Positions 21,463 through 33,070 of a stretch of 64,000 nucleotides of DNA are shown in pieces. Source of the stretch: Schistocerca nitens (lineage: Eukaryota; Arthropoda; Insecta; Orthoptera; Acrididae); contig NC_064622.1 in assembly GCF_023898315.1 (NCBI RefSeq), positions 351,025,234-351,089,233 of the forward strand. The letters run 5' to 3'. Position numbers and translations under genes: made by a program. The notes under the pieces were generated by a model, which worked only from the letters and a program-made list of their open reading frames with translations, had not been told where the DNA came from and searched no databases. The stretch's first letter is position 1. Every line of letters starts with the position of its first letter.

Positions 21463-22260
21463 CTGCCAATCGATCTTCGGAAGGGTTTTGTCTTCGCGTG
21501 CGCTAGAAGTTCTTTTAGGCATCTTCTTCGAGAAGAGACGAGTTTCCTCTACGTTGAATATGGTTTGGCTGATGTAGCCACCGTCTTCTGTCATTGCCTT
21601 GAGTTTCTCTGGATAAAGCGACGAAGTTCCTTATCAGCGCTTGCCGCCTCTCCATTTTCTGTAACGGTATGCCAGTTACAACGACTTTCAAATCGGCTAA
21701 ACCAGCCGCTATTAGCTTTAAACATTTCATCTTTGACCGCCTCCCTAGCTTCTTCCAACCTCTCAAAAACCGTTAGCTTGAGGACACAGAGTGTTCCGAT
21801 TAGGAGGACCATTTTTCACTCTCACTTATCAAACCATAATTTTAACATTGTTTCCACGATGTTTACAATTAATAGTTGAGTTCAGAATGAGATTTTCACT
21901 CTTCAGCGGAGTGTGCGCTGATATGAAACTTCCTGGCAGATTAAAACTGTGCTCCGGACCGACACTGTGCTCTACCATCTGAGCTACCCAAGCACGACTC
22001 ACGACCCGCCCCCACAGCTTCAATTCTGCGAGCACCTCGTCTCCAGCCTTCCAAACTTCACAGAACCTCCTCTGCGAACCTTACAGAACCAGCACTCCTG
22101 GAAGAAAGAATACTTGAGTTCACAAACTGAGCATTTTTCACACCTTCGAGAATTATTTCTTTCCCTTTTAGTTATGACTGTTGAATCTGATAGATCAAAC
22201 TTCTTTGTCAATTCACAAATTTTAATTTTTGCGTCAAAGTCTTTAACAATACATAACGTA
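21463..22260 (-). pseudogene. Tigger/pogo-like transposase relic, split by SINE-E
   Basis: Minus strand. The N-terminal part (about 22120-22250) shows SDSTVITKRERNNSRR. After the SINE come VFERLEEAREAVKDEMFKAN, SGWFSRFESRCNWH and NGEAASADKE (about 21620-21760), then FNVEETRLFSKKMPKRTSSA (about 21500-21555) in another frame. This is the CENP-B-like DNA-binding domain and start of the catalytic domain of Tigger transposases. The usual catalytic NVDET reads NVEET (codon 21547-21549). The remaining catalytic half is missing. Confidence 0.82.
21885..22113 (-). mobile_element. SINE-E (tRNA-derived), nested in Tigger relic
   Basis: The plus strand reads CAGAATGAGATTTTCACTCT, GATATGAAACTTCCTGGCAG and CCATCTGAGCTACCCAAGCA, the reverse of a well-populated acridid SINE whose second tRNA-like part has A box TGGGTAGCTCAGATGG. 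Part of the first tRNA-like head is deleted. A 9-bp duplication TTGAGTTCA lies at 21876-21884 and 22114-22122. Confidence 0.82.
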
Positions 22261-22264
22261 CTAA

Positions 22265-22662
22265 TATTCTTCTAGTTCTGCCAGCACCGTTGATAGAACG
22301 ATTCCGCAGGAAACATGTCGAACCTGTCGTGAACCGAACACTGTATGGGTGTAGTGGGGGAATAGAGATGTGCAGCGGTCAAACAGACGAATCGCTTAAT
22401 TACAGATTTGGGTAAAACGTAGCGAAATTCGGTGTATTACTCTATCTGTTTCAACGCCCACCTCCGTAAGCTGGCACGAAATGTGGGTCTGCACAACACC
22501 GGGCACCCGGGTTTAGTCTATCACTCTGCCCAGCGGGCCGCACCTACTTTCAAACCCACCAGTAGTACAAATCCCCACGTCTTTCGTTACGAGCTATCCT
22601 ATCGTCTACAGGCGGCTCCCAGAGACACCAAATAATTTAGGTCAGTGATCTCCGCCTCCACT
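22265..22662. other. Non-coding stretch, no gene seen
   Basis: About 400 bp without recognisable features. Confidence 0.5.
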
Positions 22663-22664
22663 TA

Positions 22665-23634
22665 CGAGGGGTGTTCAGTAAATGATGCAATACATTTTTT
22701 CTCGACCAATTTTAGTTTAGGAAATGCGGAATTTTCTGTGGGACATCCTGGAATATTCCCACTTCAGTCCTAGTCATAAAGCTACGATAGGTGGCTGCCT
22801 TACCGTCGCCTTGAAAATGACGATTGTAACGGAAGTGTGTTCTGAGTAGAGGGCTACCATTTTTTTTTTTTTTTTTTTTTTTTGCGGAATAGCAGAGTAT
22901 AGCAGAATTCATATTCGGAGACCTGGTGGTGAGTAAAAGCACGGTGAGTCGTTGGCGGAAGCGTCTCTCCTCATCGCAACAAGGCCGCGTAAACTTCTCC
23001 GAGCGGCTGCGTGCAGGCCGGCCGCACAAATCTGTGACTCCCGCAGTGCTGTGACACCCCCATTCGAGGTGATCGACAGATCACAATCAAACACCTAGCT
23101 GCTCAACTGGACGTCTGTGTTGGCAGTGCTGACACACTCGTGTACCAGTTGGGATACTCAACGGTGTGTACCAGTAGGGCTGCTTGCGGCTAACATAAGA
23201 CTACGAAGAGCAGCGAAGGGCCATCTGTGCGGAATTTCTTGCGCGTTACGAGGCTCATCGTCACAATTTTTTGTCGAACATTGTCACAGGCGATGAAACA
23301 TGGGTTCATCACTTCGAACCGGAAACAAAACGGCAAGCAATGGAGAGAAATTCCAACTGTTTGGAACCAACTTGGGAACCAGTGCGAGGATGATGGGAGG
23401 TTATCGACGCAACAAGACGTTGACTTCGACGTTAACCACTAGATTAACCCATTGCGGACACACATGCTCTCCCAGTAACGTGGCGTAAGGCCATCGCACT
23501 GAACAGTGATTTTGTTGAAAAGCAGTGTTTTGTAGCCAAAAGAGTGAGGAATAATAAGCTGTATCGAAATCCTGAATAAAAGTAACCTGCTTTCAGAAAA
23601 ATAACGTGTTGCATTACTTATTGAACGCCCCTGG
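22665..23634 (+). mobile_element. mariner-family transposon, internally deleted, 970 bp
   Basis: TA at 22663-22664 and 23635-23636. Ends read CGAGGGGTGTTCAGTAAATG and, inward from the right, CCAGGGGCGTTCAATAAGTA. Inverted repeats are about 45 bp and share TTTTTTCT and further inner matches. Same family as 12659-14173. A T run of more than 20 interrupts it at 22860-22883. A central catalytic block is missing. Confidence 0.88.
22900..23545 (+). pseudogene. mariner transposase relic, internally deleted
   Basis: Pieces recognised are ITIKHLAAQLDV-like sequence near 23080, YEAHRHNFLSNIVTGDETWV (about 23250-23300) with the first catalytic Asp intact and HHFEPETKRQAMERN after it, then a jump to C-terminal text (DFVEKQCFVAKRV near 23510). 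The second and third catalytic Asp regions are deleted. Stops and shifts are present between blocks. Confidence 0.75.
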
Positions 23635-23636
23635 TA

Positions 23637-24045
23637 CGTTTTAGCAGAAGATTAAGTTTTCGTTCTGAATTACACGTAGTTTTTCCACTCAGTGAGGACA
23701 ACTACGACAATGAGCAACAGAGACCTGTTACCGATAGATATAAAACAAACTGAACCCCAAAATAAAAAGAAGGAGGGAAGCGATGCTTGTCACACAAAAC
23801 AAACAGAAAGTTACTCACAACAGACCTACACATAATAAGAAGCATCCAAAATAACAAACAAACGGTATACACTCACCTACAACAATAAAGTAGATTGGAG
23901 GATTCGCAACGTATAAAATACGCACTGGAATAATCTACAAAGCAAACATCGCATAAAAAAGCAAACTGACAACAACTAACAATAACACAGAGAAATACAA
24001 CGCATCTGGCATCGACTAGCTTACATGTGAAGACTTCAACTCAAT
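23637..24045. other. Non-coding stretch, no gene seen
   Basis: AT-rich, A-biased on the plus strand; nothing recognised. Confidence 0.5.
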
Positions 24046-24057
24046 TTACATCGGACA

Positions 24058-24206
24058 GCTGGCCGAAGTGGCCGTGCGGTTAAAGGCGCTGCAGTCTGGA
24101 ACCGCAAGACCGCTACGGTCGCAGGTTCGAATCCTGCCTCGGGCAGTTCTAGGGGACTAATGACCTCAGCAGTTGAGTCCCATAGCGCTCAGAGCCATTT
24201 GAACCA
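24058..24206 (+). mobile_element. SINE-A with internal deletion
   Basis: Head and B box are intact, but about 50 bp between the CTCGGGCA of the head and TTCTAGGGGACT of the body are missing. A perfect 12-bp duplication TTACATCGGACA lies at 24046-24057 and 24207-24218. Confidence 0.92.
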
Positions 24207-24218
24207 TTACATCGGACA

Positions 24219-24850
24219 ACCAGACAAAAATTTCAAGGTTAGGTACACAGAACTCTGAAGGATTCGACAGCTGTCATTCTGAATTTGGAGAACGCCTTAT
24301 GGACATGGAGCAGAGGCAAACCGACATTTAAACTGACATAAAAGTTTGTAAGGACAGTAACGGCCGCCGAGTGATACTAATAATTGAAGAAAATTGTCAC
24401 ATAGAGAAAGCCATAGTAGAAGGAAAGGAAATAATAATTGAATACACTGGTATCTGTAGTGGAACTCAGTTCTCAAATAACTCTGTGAAAAGATCCGAAA
24501 TCATGTAACACAAAAAAATTCAAAATAACGGCCCAGTGACTCTAAAATTAGAAGGTGCAACAGTTGAATATTTCATGAACAGTGATACAGTGTGTATCTA
24601 TGAGCACAGCTTCACACAGTCATGGAATCGTCGGAACCACACAATGGAAGTACAAGCGAATTATTCAACCCCCTCCCCCCTCCCTCCCATTCACCAATTT
24701 CAAAAGCCCATCACGAGTAACATGTTCTCGCGATGCACAAGCAGAAAGATTTTAGAAAGCAACCACGGCCCCTAGCCTAACAAACAATATAAGAAATGTA
24801 ACTGTGTGGACAGCCGAAAAACTTAAATAACAGGAGAAGGGAATATAACA
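24219..24850. other. Non-coding stretch, no gene seen
   Basis: AT-rich, with a C-rich patch at about 24668-24690. The 79-codon frame at 24536-24775 has no motif. Confidence 0.5.
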
Positions 24851-24852
24851 TA

Positions 24853-26103
24853 TTCGATTGGTGCGTAAGTTCGTAGGCCTTTCCATAAGTTTAATAAACA
24901 CAACAGATACACATAACAGATATTTTAGTCATCAATAATATATTCTCCTTCATTATTTACAACAGTCTGCCAACGCTATGGTAACTTTTCGACCCCACAA
25001 CTGTAGCAATCACGTGATTTTCAACCGAAAAACTGGTTGAGCCACGTTCGCAGCGCATTTTCATCCAGAAAGGAAGTTCCTTGAAGGTTGTTCTATAGAT
25101 AGTAGAAAAGGTGTAATCTGAGGGTGCAAGAGCAGGTGAACAAGACGGGTGCAGAATGAATTCCTGTATGTCAGTTTAGCAGAATGCGGGTGGGCGTTAT
25201 CGTTGAGTATTATCAGTTCACGTAGTATTCCCGGTCGTTGTTCCTGGACTGCGTCTCCAAGACCTCTCAGTTGTTGACAACAGATGTCAGCAGTGATGGT
25301 TACACTTCAGGGAAGCAAGTCTTAGTACGCCACACCGTCGCTGTTCCAACAGATGCATAACATTATCTTTTGTGGATGCGCGCAGGCCGTTGTACGGGGA
25401 GTTGCTGCTTTCTTTGGGCTCAATCTTTCCTTTCTTTTCCTTGTGCTATCATAAAAGACACAATTTTTCGTCATCAGAAGCGATACAGGACAGGAATAGT
25501 CTGTGTTGTTCACGAGCTAACAGATGACGAGCAAGCATAATTGCACGTATGGGTTTTGTGATTTTGGCTAAGAGCATGTAAGCTCGCATACCCGATTTTT
25601 CAATCTTCCCCATTACATGCAAATGTTGCACGATGGTGGAATTATCACAGTTAATCACATTCACCAGTTCTCGAGTACAGCGACGTGGATCAATTTGGAT
25701 TAATGCGTTTAAACGATCTTCATCAAAACCCGAAGGTCATCCTGAACGTGGAGAGTCACTAATGTAAAAACGATCCTCTTTTAAACCGTTTTCTTATCAT
25801 GTTCTGTGCAGCGGCGTTATCCCCATACAGGGCGCAAATGTTTCTGGCCGCCTCCGCGCTGTCACCTCTCTATTGAACTCAAACAGAAGAATATGTCAGA
25901 AATGTTCTGATATCTCCACTTGGTAATCCATTTTCTAGCGTCCACAGCACCGATCACTATCTCCGAATAACAAAATGGCAATACGTTAATTCAAACAGCA
26001 ACAGCGATTTACAAATAAAAAATGCCAATCGATAAATAAACTCATAGAAACCGGAATAACAGCATGCAAAACAGAAAAGCTATGAACTTATGCACTAACC
26101 TAA
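24853..26103 (-). mobile_element. mariner transposon, decayed
   Basis: The left end reads TTCGATTGGTGCGTAAGTTC after TA at 24851-24852. The right end, read inward, begins TTAGGTTAGTGCATAAGTTC. The inverted repeats are about 30 bp. The right flanking TA is not preserved. The length of 1251 bp is near that of intact mariners. Confidence 0.85.
24960..25935 (-). pseudogene. mariner transposase, frameshifted
   Basis: Minus strand from MDYQVEISEHF (about 25931) through NICALYGDNAAAQNM, the helix-turn-helix stretch RCTRELVNVINCDNSTIVQH, LLAREQHRLFLSCIASDDEK (first catalytic region), KIMLCICWNSDGVAY and LILNDNAHPHSAKLT (second catalytic Asp, near 25200). The end of the protein with the third Asp is unrecognisable. 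Several stops and shifts. Confidence 0.78.
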
Positions 26104-26520
26104 CAGAGCCCAAAATAACCCAAACCCCATAGTTGCAGCTGCTTACCTACATAATAAAGGGAACCCACTGATGATTGTGAAACTTCACTGAAACTTATGT
26201 AGGTGAAAAAGTGGGAAACTGTGTTTCCTCAAGCCAGAATTTTGTTTCAAAACACATTTACTTCCACAGCTGTAGATGACTCTCCATGTCAGGTGACATG
26301 CAGCGCCGTCCATAATGAGAAATCCAAGTACAGTCACAATTTACGTTTGATACCTCCCTGTTACCGTAGCTTCGTTACTGACAACCGAAATATCCGGGTC
26401 ATACTGCTATATCCACGAATAAACGCGATCGCTTCGAGGACGCCACATACTCCAGCTACAGATATAATCCGCACGGCGTATTAAGGAGACCACACACTGC
26501 CTATCTAACCCATGTTAAAT
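26104..26520. other. Non-coding stretch, no gene seen
   Basis: Contains a 93-codon plus-strand frame at 26203-26484 without any recognisable motif. Confidence 0.5.
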
Positions 26521-26916
26521 TAGGCAAGTATTTGACCCATTTTTGAAAAAACTCTTTGATGCAGGACCTTAATATTTTTACTGTATGTTACATGATGCTA
26601 ATACAGCCAACTACACTAAAATCTGCTTTATCCATTTTATAGTTTTTGAGAAATACTTTTTTAAATTTATTAACAAAAAATATTATGTTTTTTCTGCAGA
26701 AAATATTTTTTTTGTGAACTTCCTAATAGGGGAATATTAATGAATGTAGTACCAGAGGTGGCTATTTATGTTATGCAGAGTCTCTGAAAATTTCGTTCAT
26801 TTATCTATGATAGTTTCTGATATAATGGGGCATATGTACTGAAAATTTTAGTTTGCGGGAAATTGACTTTAAAGAAAAAACTTTTGAAATTTGTTACTTA
26901 CAGATAATTAAAACTG
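26521..26916 (-). other. Probable 3' flank of the Mutator-like element
   Basis: Strongly AT-rich, immediately after the minus-strand coding block that ends at 26917. It may be untranslated sequence of the same element, but no terminal repeat was identified. Confidence 0.4.
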
Positions 26917-27486
26917 TCATGCTGCATATGATGGCCCTTCTTTGGCATCTAGCAGGTCTACCAGCTTATTTTTCACCTTCCTGGATGTTTGTCTTGCTTT
27001 CTTGGCCATATTAGATGCAGACCTGTCTGCATCGGCTATCCTCATTTTATCGCAATGTAGCAGCCCAGTGATCATATTTTCACAAGGATTGATTCCCAGC
27101 CTTTTCAGTACCCAACACTTTCCAGTATTACCACAAATGAATGTGATAACACCATCATGAACTCCTAGTTTCATTGTATGCATGCCTACAAATACAGTTT
27201 TTGGAAGGCGGTTCCAAATTATGCTGTTGAAACATTCATTTGGGTTCTGTGTCTGTCCATGCAGACATTTCCTTAGGAGGTCAGGATGAGCCAAGTCTCT
27301 GAAAATAGGTTTAATTGCTATAACACCAGCAGCAGGAAGAGAATGCTGGTGAGAATAAGATTCTCCAGTTGCCTCAGCCATATTGTATTTGCACCACCAA
27401 TTATCTCCTGATGGACACAATCCATAACATGGCTTATCACCAGCAGAGGACTTATGGAAGAATATGGCCCAAACATCTCTCTTCAT
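26917..27486 (-). pseudogene. Mutator-like transposase-domain fragment, 189 aa frame
   Basis: Uninterrupted frame with CPSGDNWWCKYNMAEATG, HQHSLPAAGVIAIKPIFRDL, KCLHGQTQNPNECFNSIIW, RLPKTVFVGMHTMKLGVHDG and a Lys/Arg-rich end. This resembles the C-terminal part of the arthropod Mutator-like element transposase domain, judged from family memory. The family is several hundred residues longer upstream, and that part is absent: just upstream of 27486 there is T-rich sequence and then a SINE. The start Met at 27486 is therefore only the first Met of a fragment. The open frame could mean recent loss. Confidence 0.65.
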
Positions 27487-27514
27487 TCCCTCCAGATTTT
27501 CTTTATTTCACCTA

Positions 27515-27704
27515 TTTTAAAAAATGTCTCTGAGCACTATGGGACTTAACATCTGAGGTCATCAGTCCCCTAGAACTACTTAAACCTAACTAACCTAAGG
27601 ACGTCACACACATCCATGCCCAAGGCAGGATTCGAATCTGCGACCGTAGCGGTTGCGCTGTTCCAGACTGAAGCGCCTAGAACCGCTCGGCCACTACGGC
27701 CGGC
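27515..27704 (-). mobile_element. SINE-A, full length
   Basis: Minus-strand copy with a slightly diverged B box (GGATTCGAATC on plus). An 8-bp duplication TTCACCTA lies at 27507-27514 and 27705-27712. Confidence 0.9.
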
Positions 27705-27712
27705 TTCACCTA

Positions 27713-28129
27713 ATTGCCTGCCCATAGTATACCTGTAAGTTTTCTGTAACAGCTACTCGCAATCACACTTGAACAAAACTAACCGAATGTTTGAAAGCTT
27801 GTTGTTTACAAACAGCAGAAACAAAGGAATACCGACCGTTGGATTCCAACGATAGCCAACACACTCGGTAGTAAAAAAAAATCCTAACGTGCAATGTAGG
27901 GGATATAAAGATCAAAATATATGCAGAAAAGTGGGTGACAGAAAAGTGGGCGTGGCACATAAACACAGGTGGTAGGAAAATGCTCTTTAGATGCTCGAAA
28001 AAATTATTTTTCAACGAAATCATTTTCAGAGTACTTAAATAAAACCTTAATCTATCGAAATATGATGAAAACCGAAAATCGAATTTTTTCGATCTGAACC
28101 ACGGTGTGGTCCCGTTAACGGCGAACGGT
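27713..28129. other. Non-coding stretch, no gene seen
   Basis: May be the upstream flank of the Mutator-like element; no coding motif recognised. Confidence 0.4.
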
Positions 28130-28270
28130 TGGTGTGCCGTCTGCCGGGATATGGTTTTTAGGCGGTTTCCCTCATCCTAGCTGGTGAATACCAGACTGGT
28201 TACCATGTTCCACCTCATACACACACTGCGCATACATTTATAACACTTTCTCGTATTTGCACACACTATT
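28130..28270 (+). repeat. Possible interspersed repeat
   Basis: The phrase GGGATATGGTTTTTAGGCGG followed by CTGGTGAATACCAGACTGGT resembles a common acridid interspersed repeat from memory. Boundaries and family unknown. Confidence 0.35.
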
Positions 28271-28794
28271 TACTATATAGCAGAGAGGCTGCGATACCAT
28301 TCCTCTGACCTCTGAGATAAATAAGAGCGTGTTGACTTTAGGTGTTTGGTCTTCTTAAACACTTAACCAGCACAGAACAATACTGCACTAACTAGAAAGC
28401 ACCGGTGAATACTCAGGGTCCGATTAGAAGCTTTAAACTATGTACAACATACAAATTGTAAAAGTCGTGATACAGGTTCTTTTCGATAAAGTTTTGACAC
28501 TACCATATTCTAGTTTCCGCCTGCACAAGTAGGCAAGTAAGTGCCGGTGCAATTTTGTCGAACTTTTCTGCAGGCCATCTTTCATTTGAGTAATTTTTAG
28601 AGTCGTTTCGGATGGTTTTCTATTGCTATCCCTGCTGTTCTGATTCATTCTGATGAAATGACAGAAAGACTTTTCTGGCTAGTTGTATCAAGACAGTCTT
28701 TACAACCAGATGTGCAACTGTACAACATGCTAAAAAATGTATTAAAAGCGCTTCAGTTTCTACAGCAGTGGCAATTTAGAAAGCACTCAGTTTC

Positions 28795-29455
28795 GTAGCT
28801 TCGACTGCCTTCTTAAAGTTGTTAATCGTGTCTGATTCCCAGAGTGCCCTCAAAAACGTAGAACAACGGAGATGGAATAAAATCACCAACCGTTTTATAG
28901 CGGATGTGTTACGGGAATATGTTGACAATAAATCGAGGGGTAGACAATCTACCTTGTGCGGGTGTATTCCCACGCTGGCGTCCGCTATAATGAGGAGCTT
29001 GACGTTTTAGCGAAGCAAACTGCTTTTATACGAACTGTCCTCGATTTGAAACCGCCGTATATAACTTACGTGAGGTCGAGAGCCACTGGAACATCAATAG
29101 CAAGAGATTTGGAGGGTGTCACAACAAACCAAAAGTGGACAATATGGGGAATTACAACCTCAGATTCATACAAGGCCGTGATTTACCAGGATTCATTTGG
29201 ACCGATCAACGTTTTCCACCATCACTGACTCCGCTTTAGCCATTCCTCTTTTCTACATCTATATAGAATTAACTTTTATGATTCTCCTCCACGTGAGTAT
29301 GATTCGGAGCCAGAAGCTGGCGGAAATCACATATTGCTGTCGTGTCCCGAATATGACTGTGAAATATCTGAACTTTTGAAGACGTTGATGAATATAGGAT
29401 ACCATCTCCCTCAATCAGTTTCTTCTATATTGTTTATTAAAGATATTCGCCTTTA
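28795..29455 (+). pseudogene. LINE RNase H domain and C-terminal fragment
   Basis: Plus strand. RNase H pieces: VSDSQSALKNVEQRRWNKI (catalytic Asp region, about 28822-28880) and YSHAGVRYNEELDVLAKQTA (about 28962-29025, different frame). The C-terminal end ILLSCPEYDCEISELLKTLM follows (about 29325-29385), then SILFIKDIRLYE. This order is typical of I/LOA-like LINEs that carry RNase H after reverse transcriptase. Reverse transcriptase itself is absent, and stops and shifts are present. Confidence 0.68.
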
Positions 29456-31621
29456 TGAAGTGACTGTTAATTTGCATAAGAGTGCAAGAAAAAATATGTT
29501 GTTTTATTAGTTTTCGTATTTTCGTTTTCCTGTATTGCTTATGACTATATTTAAGAAATTGTGTGAGTTGATAGCACAAAAAGTCTCAGTTGCTAATCAT
29601 GCTTATTTATTAAAAATATATCGTGGAAAAACTTGAGCCTTTAATTCTGTAAATATGCATTCTTGTATTTTTTTTGTGCTATGAAGTACCCAAAGTAAAC
29701 TTAAGTTTTAGATGGCTGAATAGAGTACAAAATCTTGAGGCTGTATGAAAAAATTGGCCAAGTAGGACTCGCGTTCTGAGGATTCGGTATAAACTTAATT
29801 AAGTATATCGATAGTTCATCCATCCCGAAAATCGGAAATCTCGACGATTTTTGCGTGATATCGTGACTGGCAAAGTGTCGATCCCGAGAATTCCAAGACT
29901 TTCAAGAATATTTTCATTTAAAGTTTAATCTTTTTGTATAATTTCGCTTTTGCTATTGCAATTCTTGAGTCGGATAGACAGTCGGATAACAAATGAAAAA
30001 AAAATTCTTGTGATGTAATTAGAAATTAAAAATTTTTGATTTTTTCCCAGTAACTGTACTGCGAAACGTTGCTACTTGCCACATTTCATGATTCTATATC
30101 AGCGGGCGGTATCCTGTACTCTTTGATGAGTTAGTTTGGGAATCTCAAAATATGTGACATAAATAGCCATGTGTTTTGATTGCATTAGAAGCTCAAATTT
30201 TTTACATCTTAATAGTGACATATACTCTAATTCTATACGTCTACCTGCTCATGAGTTCAGGTTGGTGATTACAAATTCTTTTACGTTGAGGTAAGCTCTT
30301 CGTGAGAAATCCACGCGACGTGCTTGGGTCACGTAGAAGTTATTCGAAATCACACCTGCCTATGCCGTTACAGGTTTCAGAAATCAGTTATATTTCCTAC
30401 ACTGCGTAGGTAACGCAGATATAGTCACACCAAAAGGCTGTCTGCATCTGGCGGTTGTAAAACAGGCATTGCAAGAAGTACCTTCGGTGTCTACTGGATG
30501 GCAGAGCAGCTGGCGACAGCCGAGGTGAAGAGGTCGTGAGAAGTCCAGGCAGGACCTAAGACCTCTTCCAACGGACGATCCTCCAGGAGTTGATCAGACC
30601 GGCAGCGCGTCCTGATCACCAAACTGGACTCAGCTGACCCGTCACACCCCGCTGGACTCCGGATGCGCTGCTATCCGGTGCGGTGGGAACATCGAAGCCG
30701 TCCGCCACTGGAAAATCAGGATTCGTCCTTTGACGGCACTGTGAGCCTAATTCGCGTCGACAATACCTGACACCGGAAGCATTGGGCGCCCGGAACGAGT
30801 TGGTCTGCCGCGCATCCGAACCTGTCCGTCTGCGGCTCAGGACTACATGATACGCGGCGGAACCAGCTCTGCGCTACTGCGTAGCCCTCCAGGTGCAACG
30901 AGCCGCTGGTTTCCTTCCCGGGTTCCGTCAAGTCCCGATACTTGTTCCTTTCTTGAAGCTTTGTGGTCCTACCTCTACAACTGTACTGCACAAGCACGCT
31001 TTCCTGTTCTGTTTGCGTATGGTATGTGGGAAGAATGACGATCGGTACCTTTCTGCATGGGCTCGAATTTATGTAATTTTAGCGTCGTTGTAACCACGCT
31101 AGATATTTGTTGGCAAAAGCAGAACGAGGGCTTTCTTAACGTTGTGACTAAAGATGCGTTCACAAGGACTATATTTCATGGCAATGTGTGACCGGAATAA
31201 CTTTGCCGCCAACACTGCTGCAACGTGGCTGCGGTACACGACAGTATTGCGGTACGGGCAGACAATATTTCCGATGGGTCAGGCTATTGTAGGTAGATGT
31301 TGGCGAATTGTCGAGCTGTTGCCCATGTTTGCCATTAAGGGCGGAGAATATTTCGTACTACCCGCCACTATCTGTCTATGTCGGTGACTGTAAATGCTTA
31401 AATGCTTCCCCCTCTCCTAGCCTTGCTTCCTCTTTCTCATACCGGCGGCGCCGCAGTGGCAAATCGCGTAATATGAGCAATGAAACAATATTTCTTCGCT
31501 TCAGTTCGACCCGCGTAAAGACACTCGGATGGCTTGTTTACATTGTTGTAGAAGTGGGCAAACGAGACAGTCACAGATAATATAAATGTGGACGACCACA
31601 GCTCTGTAATACAGAAAGAGC
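29456..31621. other. Mostly unassigned; CpG-rich pocket 30480-30930
   Basis: AT-rich to about 30460, then a GC- and CpG-rich block with no coding motif. At 31010-31095 a minus-strand match to the 3' part of the CR1-like LINE (compare ATTGTTCGTGGAAAGAAGGA at 868) suggests a small LINE scrap. Confidence 0.4.
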
Positions 31622-31734
31622 TAGGACATGATGCAAAGTAACGTCTCCGAATTTTTTATGTGAAAACTCTGAAAGCTTTCTGAACAAGGCATGCGTGATT
31701 AATGTTCTACGTCTTTATTCGTCGTGCCTACATA

Positions 31735-33070
31735 CTGGGTGACGCACGAAATGTGTTACCATTTTCTTTTAGAATATAAACTTTATTGTCAATACAATCT
31801 GAAAGGAACATACACTACAATGAAGAGCCGTCCATGGAGATTTGTTCTAACTCAACACATGCTCATTATGTCCACTATTTCGTTTCCTAACTTCTTTCAA
31901 ACGAACACTGAAGTTAGTGATTACCCTACGGCACATGTCTTCCGTAATTTCACTGCAAGCTTGAAGAATAAGTCTTCTGAGCTCCATTAAATCACGAGGA
32001 CGTTTCCTTTCGGTACCCCCAAAGAAAAAAGTCACATGGATTGAGGTTTGGACGATTGGGGGGCCAATTTTGTCCGTCATTGAAGCGACCTGGAAACCTG
32101 AGTGAAATGATCCGCATGCCAAAACGCTCGTGTAAAAACTCCAACACAGTGTTTGCAGTATGTGGCCTTGCTCCATCTTGCATGAACCACTGCGTGTTGA
32201 AGGGCAATAGCAAGAAGCTGTGGAATGAAGCTATTGCGAAGAATGCTCAAATAACGCTCGCTGTTCACAGTTTCTTCAAAGAAAAAGGGTCCAATAAGTC
32301 AATGACTGGAAATTGCTGCCCACGCTGTAGTCCTCGGAGCGTAATGTTGTCGTTCATGAAGCACTTGTGGGTTTTCAGTGGCCCAAAAGCGTACATTTTT
32401 TGTTAACCACCCCTTCTAAATGAAAATGCGCCGCATCTGAAAACCAAACGTTGTTGAGAGTTTCTTCCCTATCCTCCGCCCACTGAGCAAACAGTAGTCT
32501 CTGCTGCTTGTGTTCTTCAGTGAGCTTCTTTGCACAGGTCATCTTGTATCGGTACATATGGAGGTCACTTTTAAGAACGCGTTGAACGGAGCGTCTGGAT
32601 ATTCCCAGTTGCACTGCTGCCTTTCTACACGATTTCCCGGGACTTCTCTGAACAGAATATCGTACCGCTTCAATATTCTCCGGCGAACAAACAGGCTTAG
32701 GCCGAGGTCGCTTCGATTCCAATACTGTTCCTTCATGTACAAATTTATCGTACAAACTATGGATGGTCTTCTTGCAAGGGACCCATCGTGTGTTAAACTG
32801 TTGTCGAAAACGCCTCTGAGTCACAACAAGGCTTTTCGTTTCATGAAAAAGGAACACAATTGCCGATCGTTGCTGTGTCGTCAATCTTCCACTGTCAGAC
32901 ATTGCTGCTTACTAGTCTCCTAGCGGCAGTATCGTGAATTACACGTCATTTCGTAACTCGTTTGTTTTCCAAGCTCTGCTGGTACTGCTGTAGAGATCCC
33001 AGCGGGATATCTAATGTGCGTCGTGAATTGTGAAAGAAACAATTGGTAACACATTTCGTGCGCCACCCTG
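31735..33070 (-). mobile_element. DUF4817-type DNA transposon, 1336 bp, nested
   Basis: TA at 31733-31734 and 33071-33072. Ends read CTGGGTGACGCACGAAATG and, inward from the right, CAGGGTGGCGCACGAAATG; inverted repeats are about 36 bp. It lies inside the mariner remnant 31624-33539 and encodes a frameshifted transposase. Confidence 0.9.
31860..32902 (-). pseudogene. DUF4817-type transposase, frameshifted
   Basis: Starts at 32902 (MSDSGRLTTQQRSAI). The N-terminal DUF4817/helix-turn-helix stretch (residues ~5-115) is uninterrupted and includes VVTQRRFRQQFNTRW and CRKAAVQLGISRRSVQRVL. The first catalytic Asp lies in NVWFSDAAHFHL, the second in QWFMQDGARPHTANTVLEFL (about 32150-32190), the third in NLNPCDFFLWG (about 32005-32040). 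The frame breaks near 32380 (NKKCTLLGH then stop) and again between later blocks. All three acidic residues remain, so loss of function comes from frameshifts. Confidence 0.83.
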
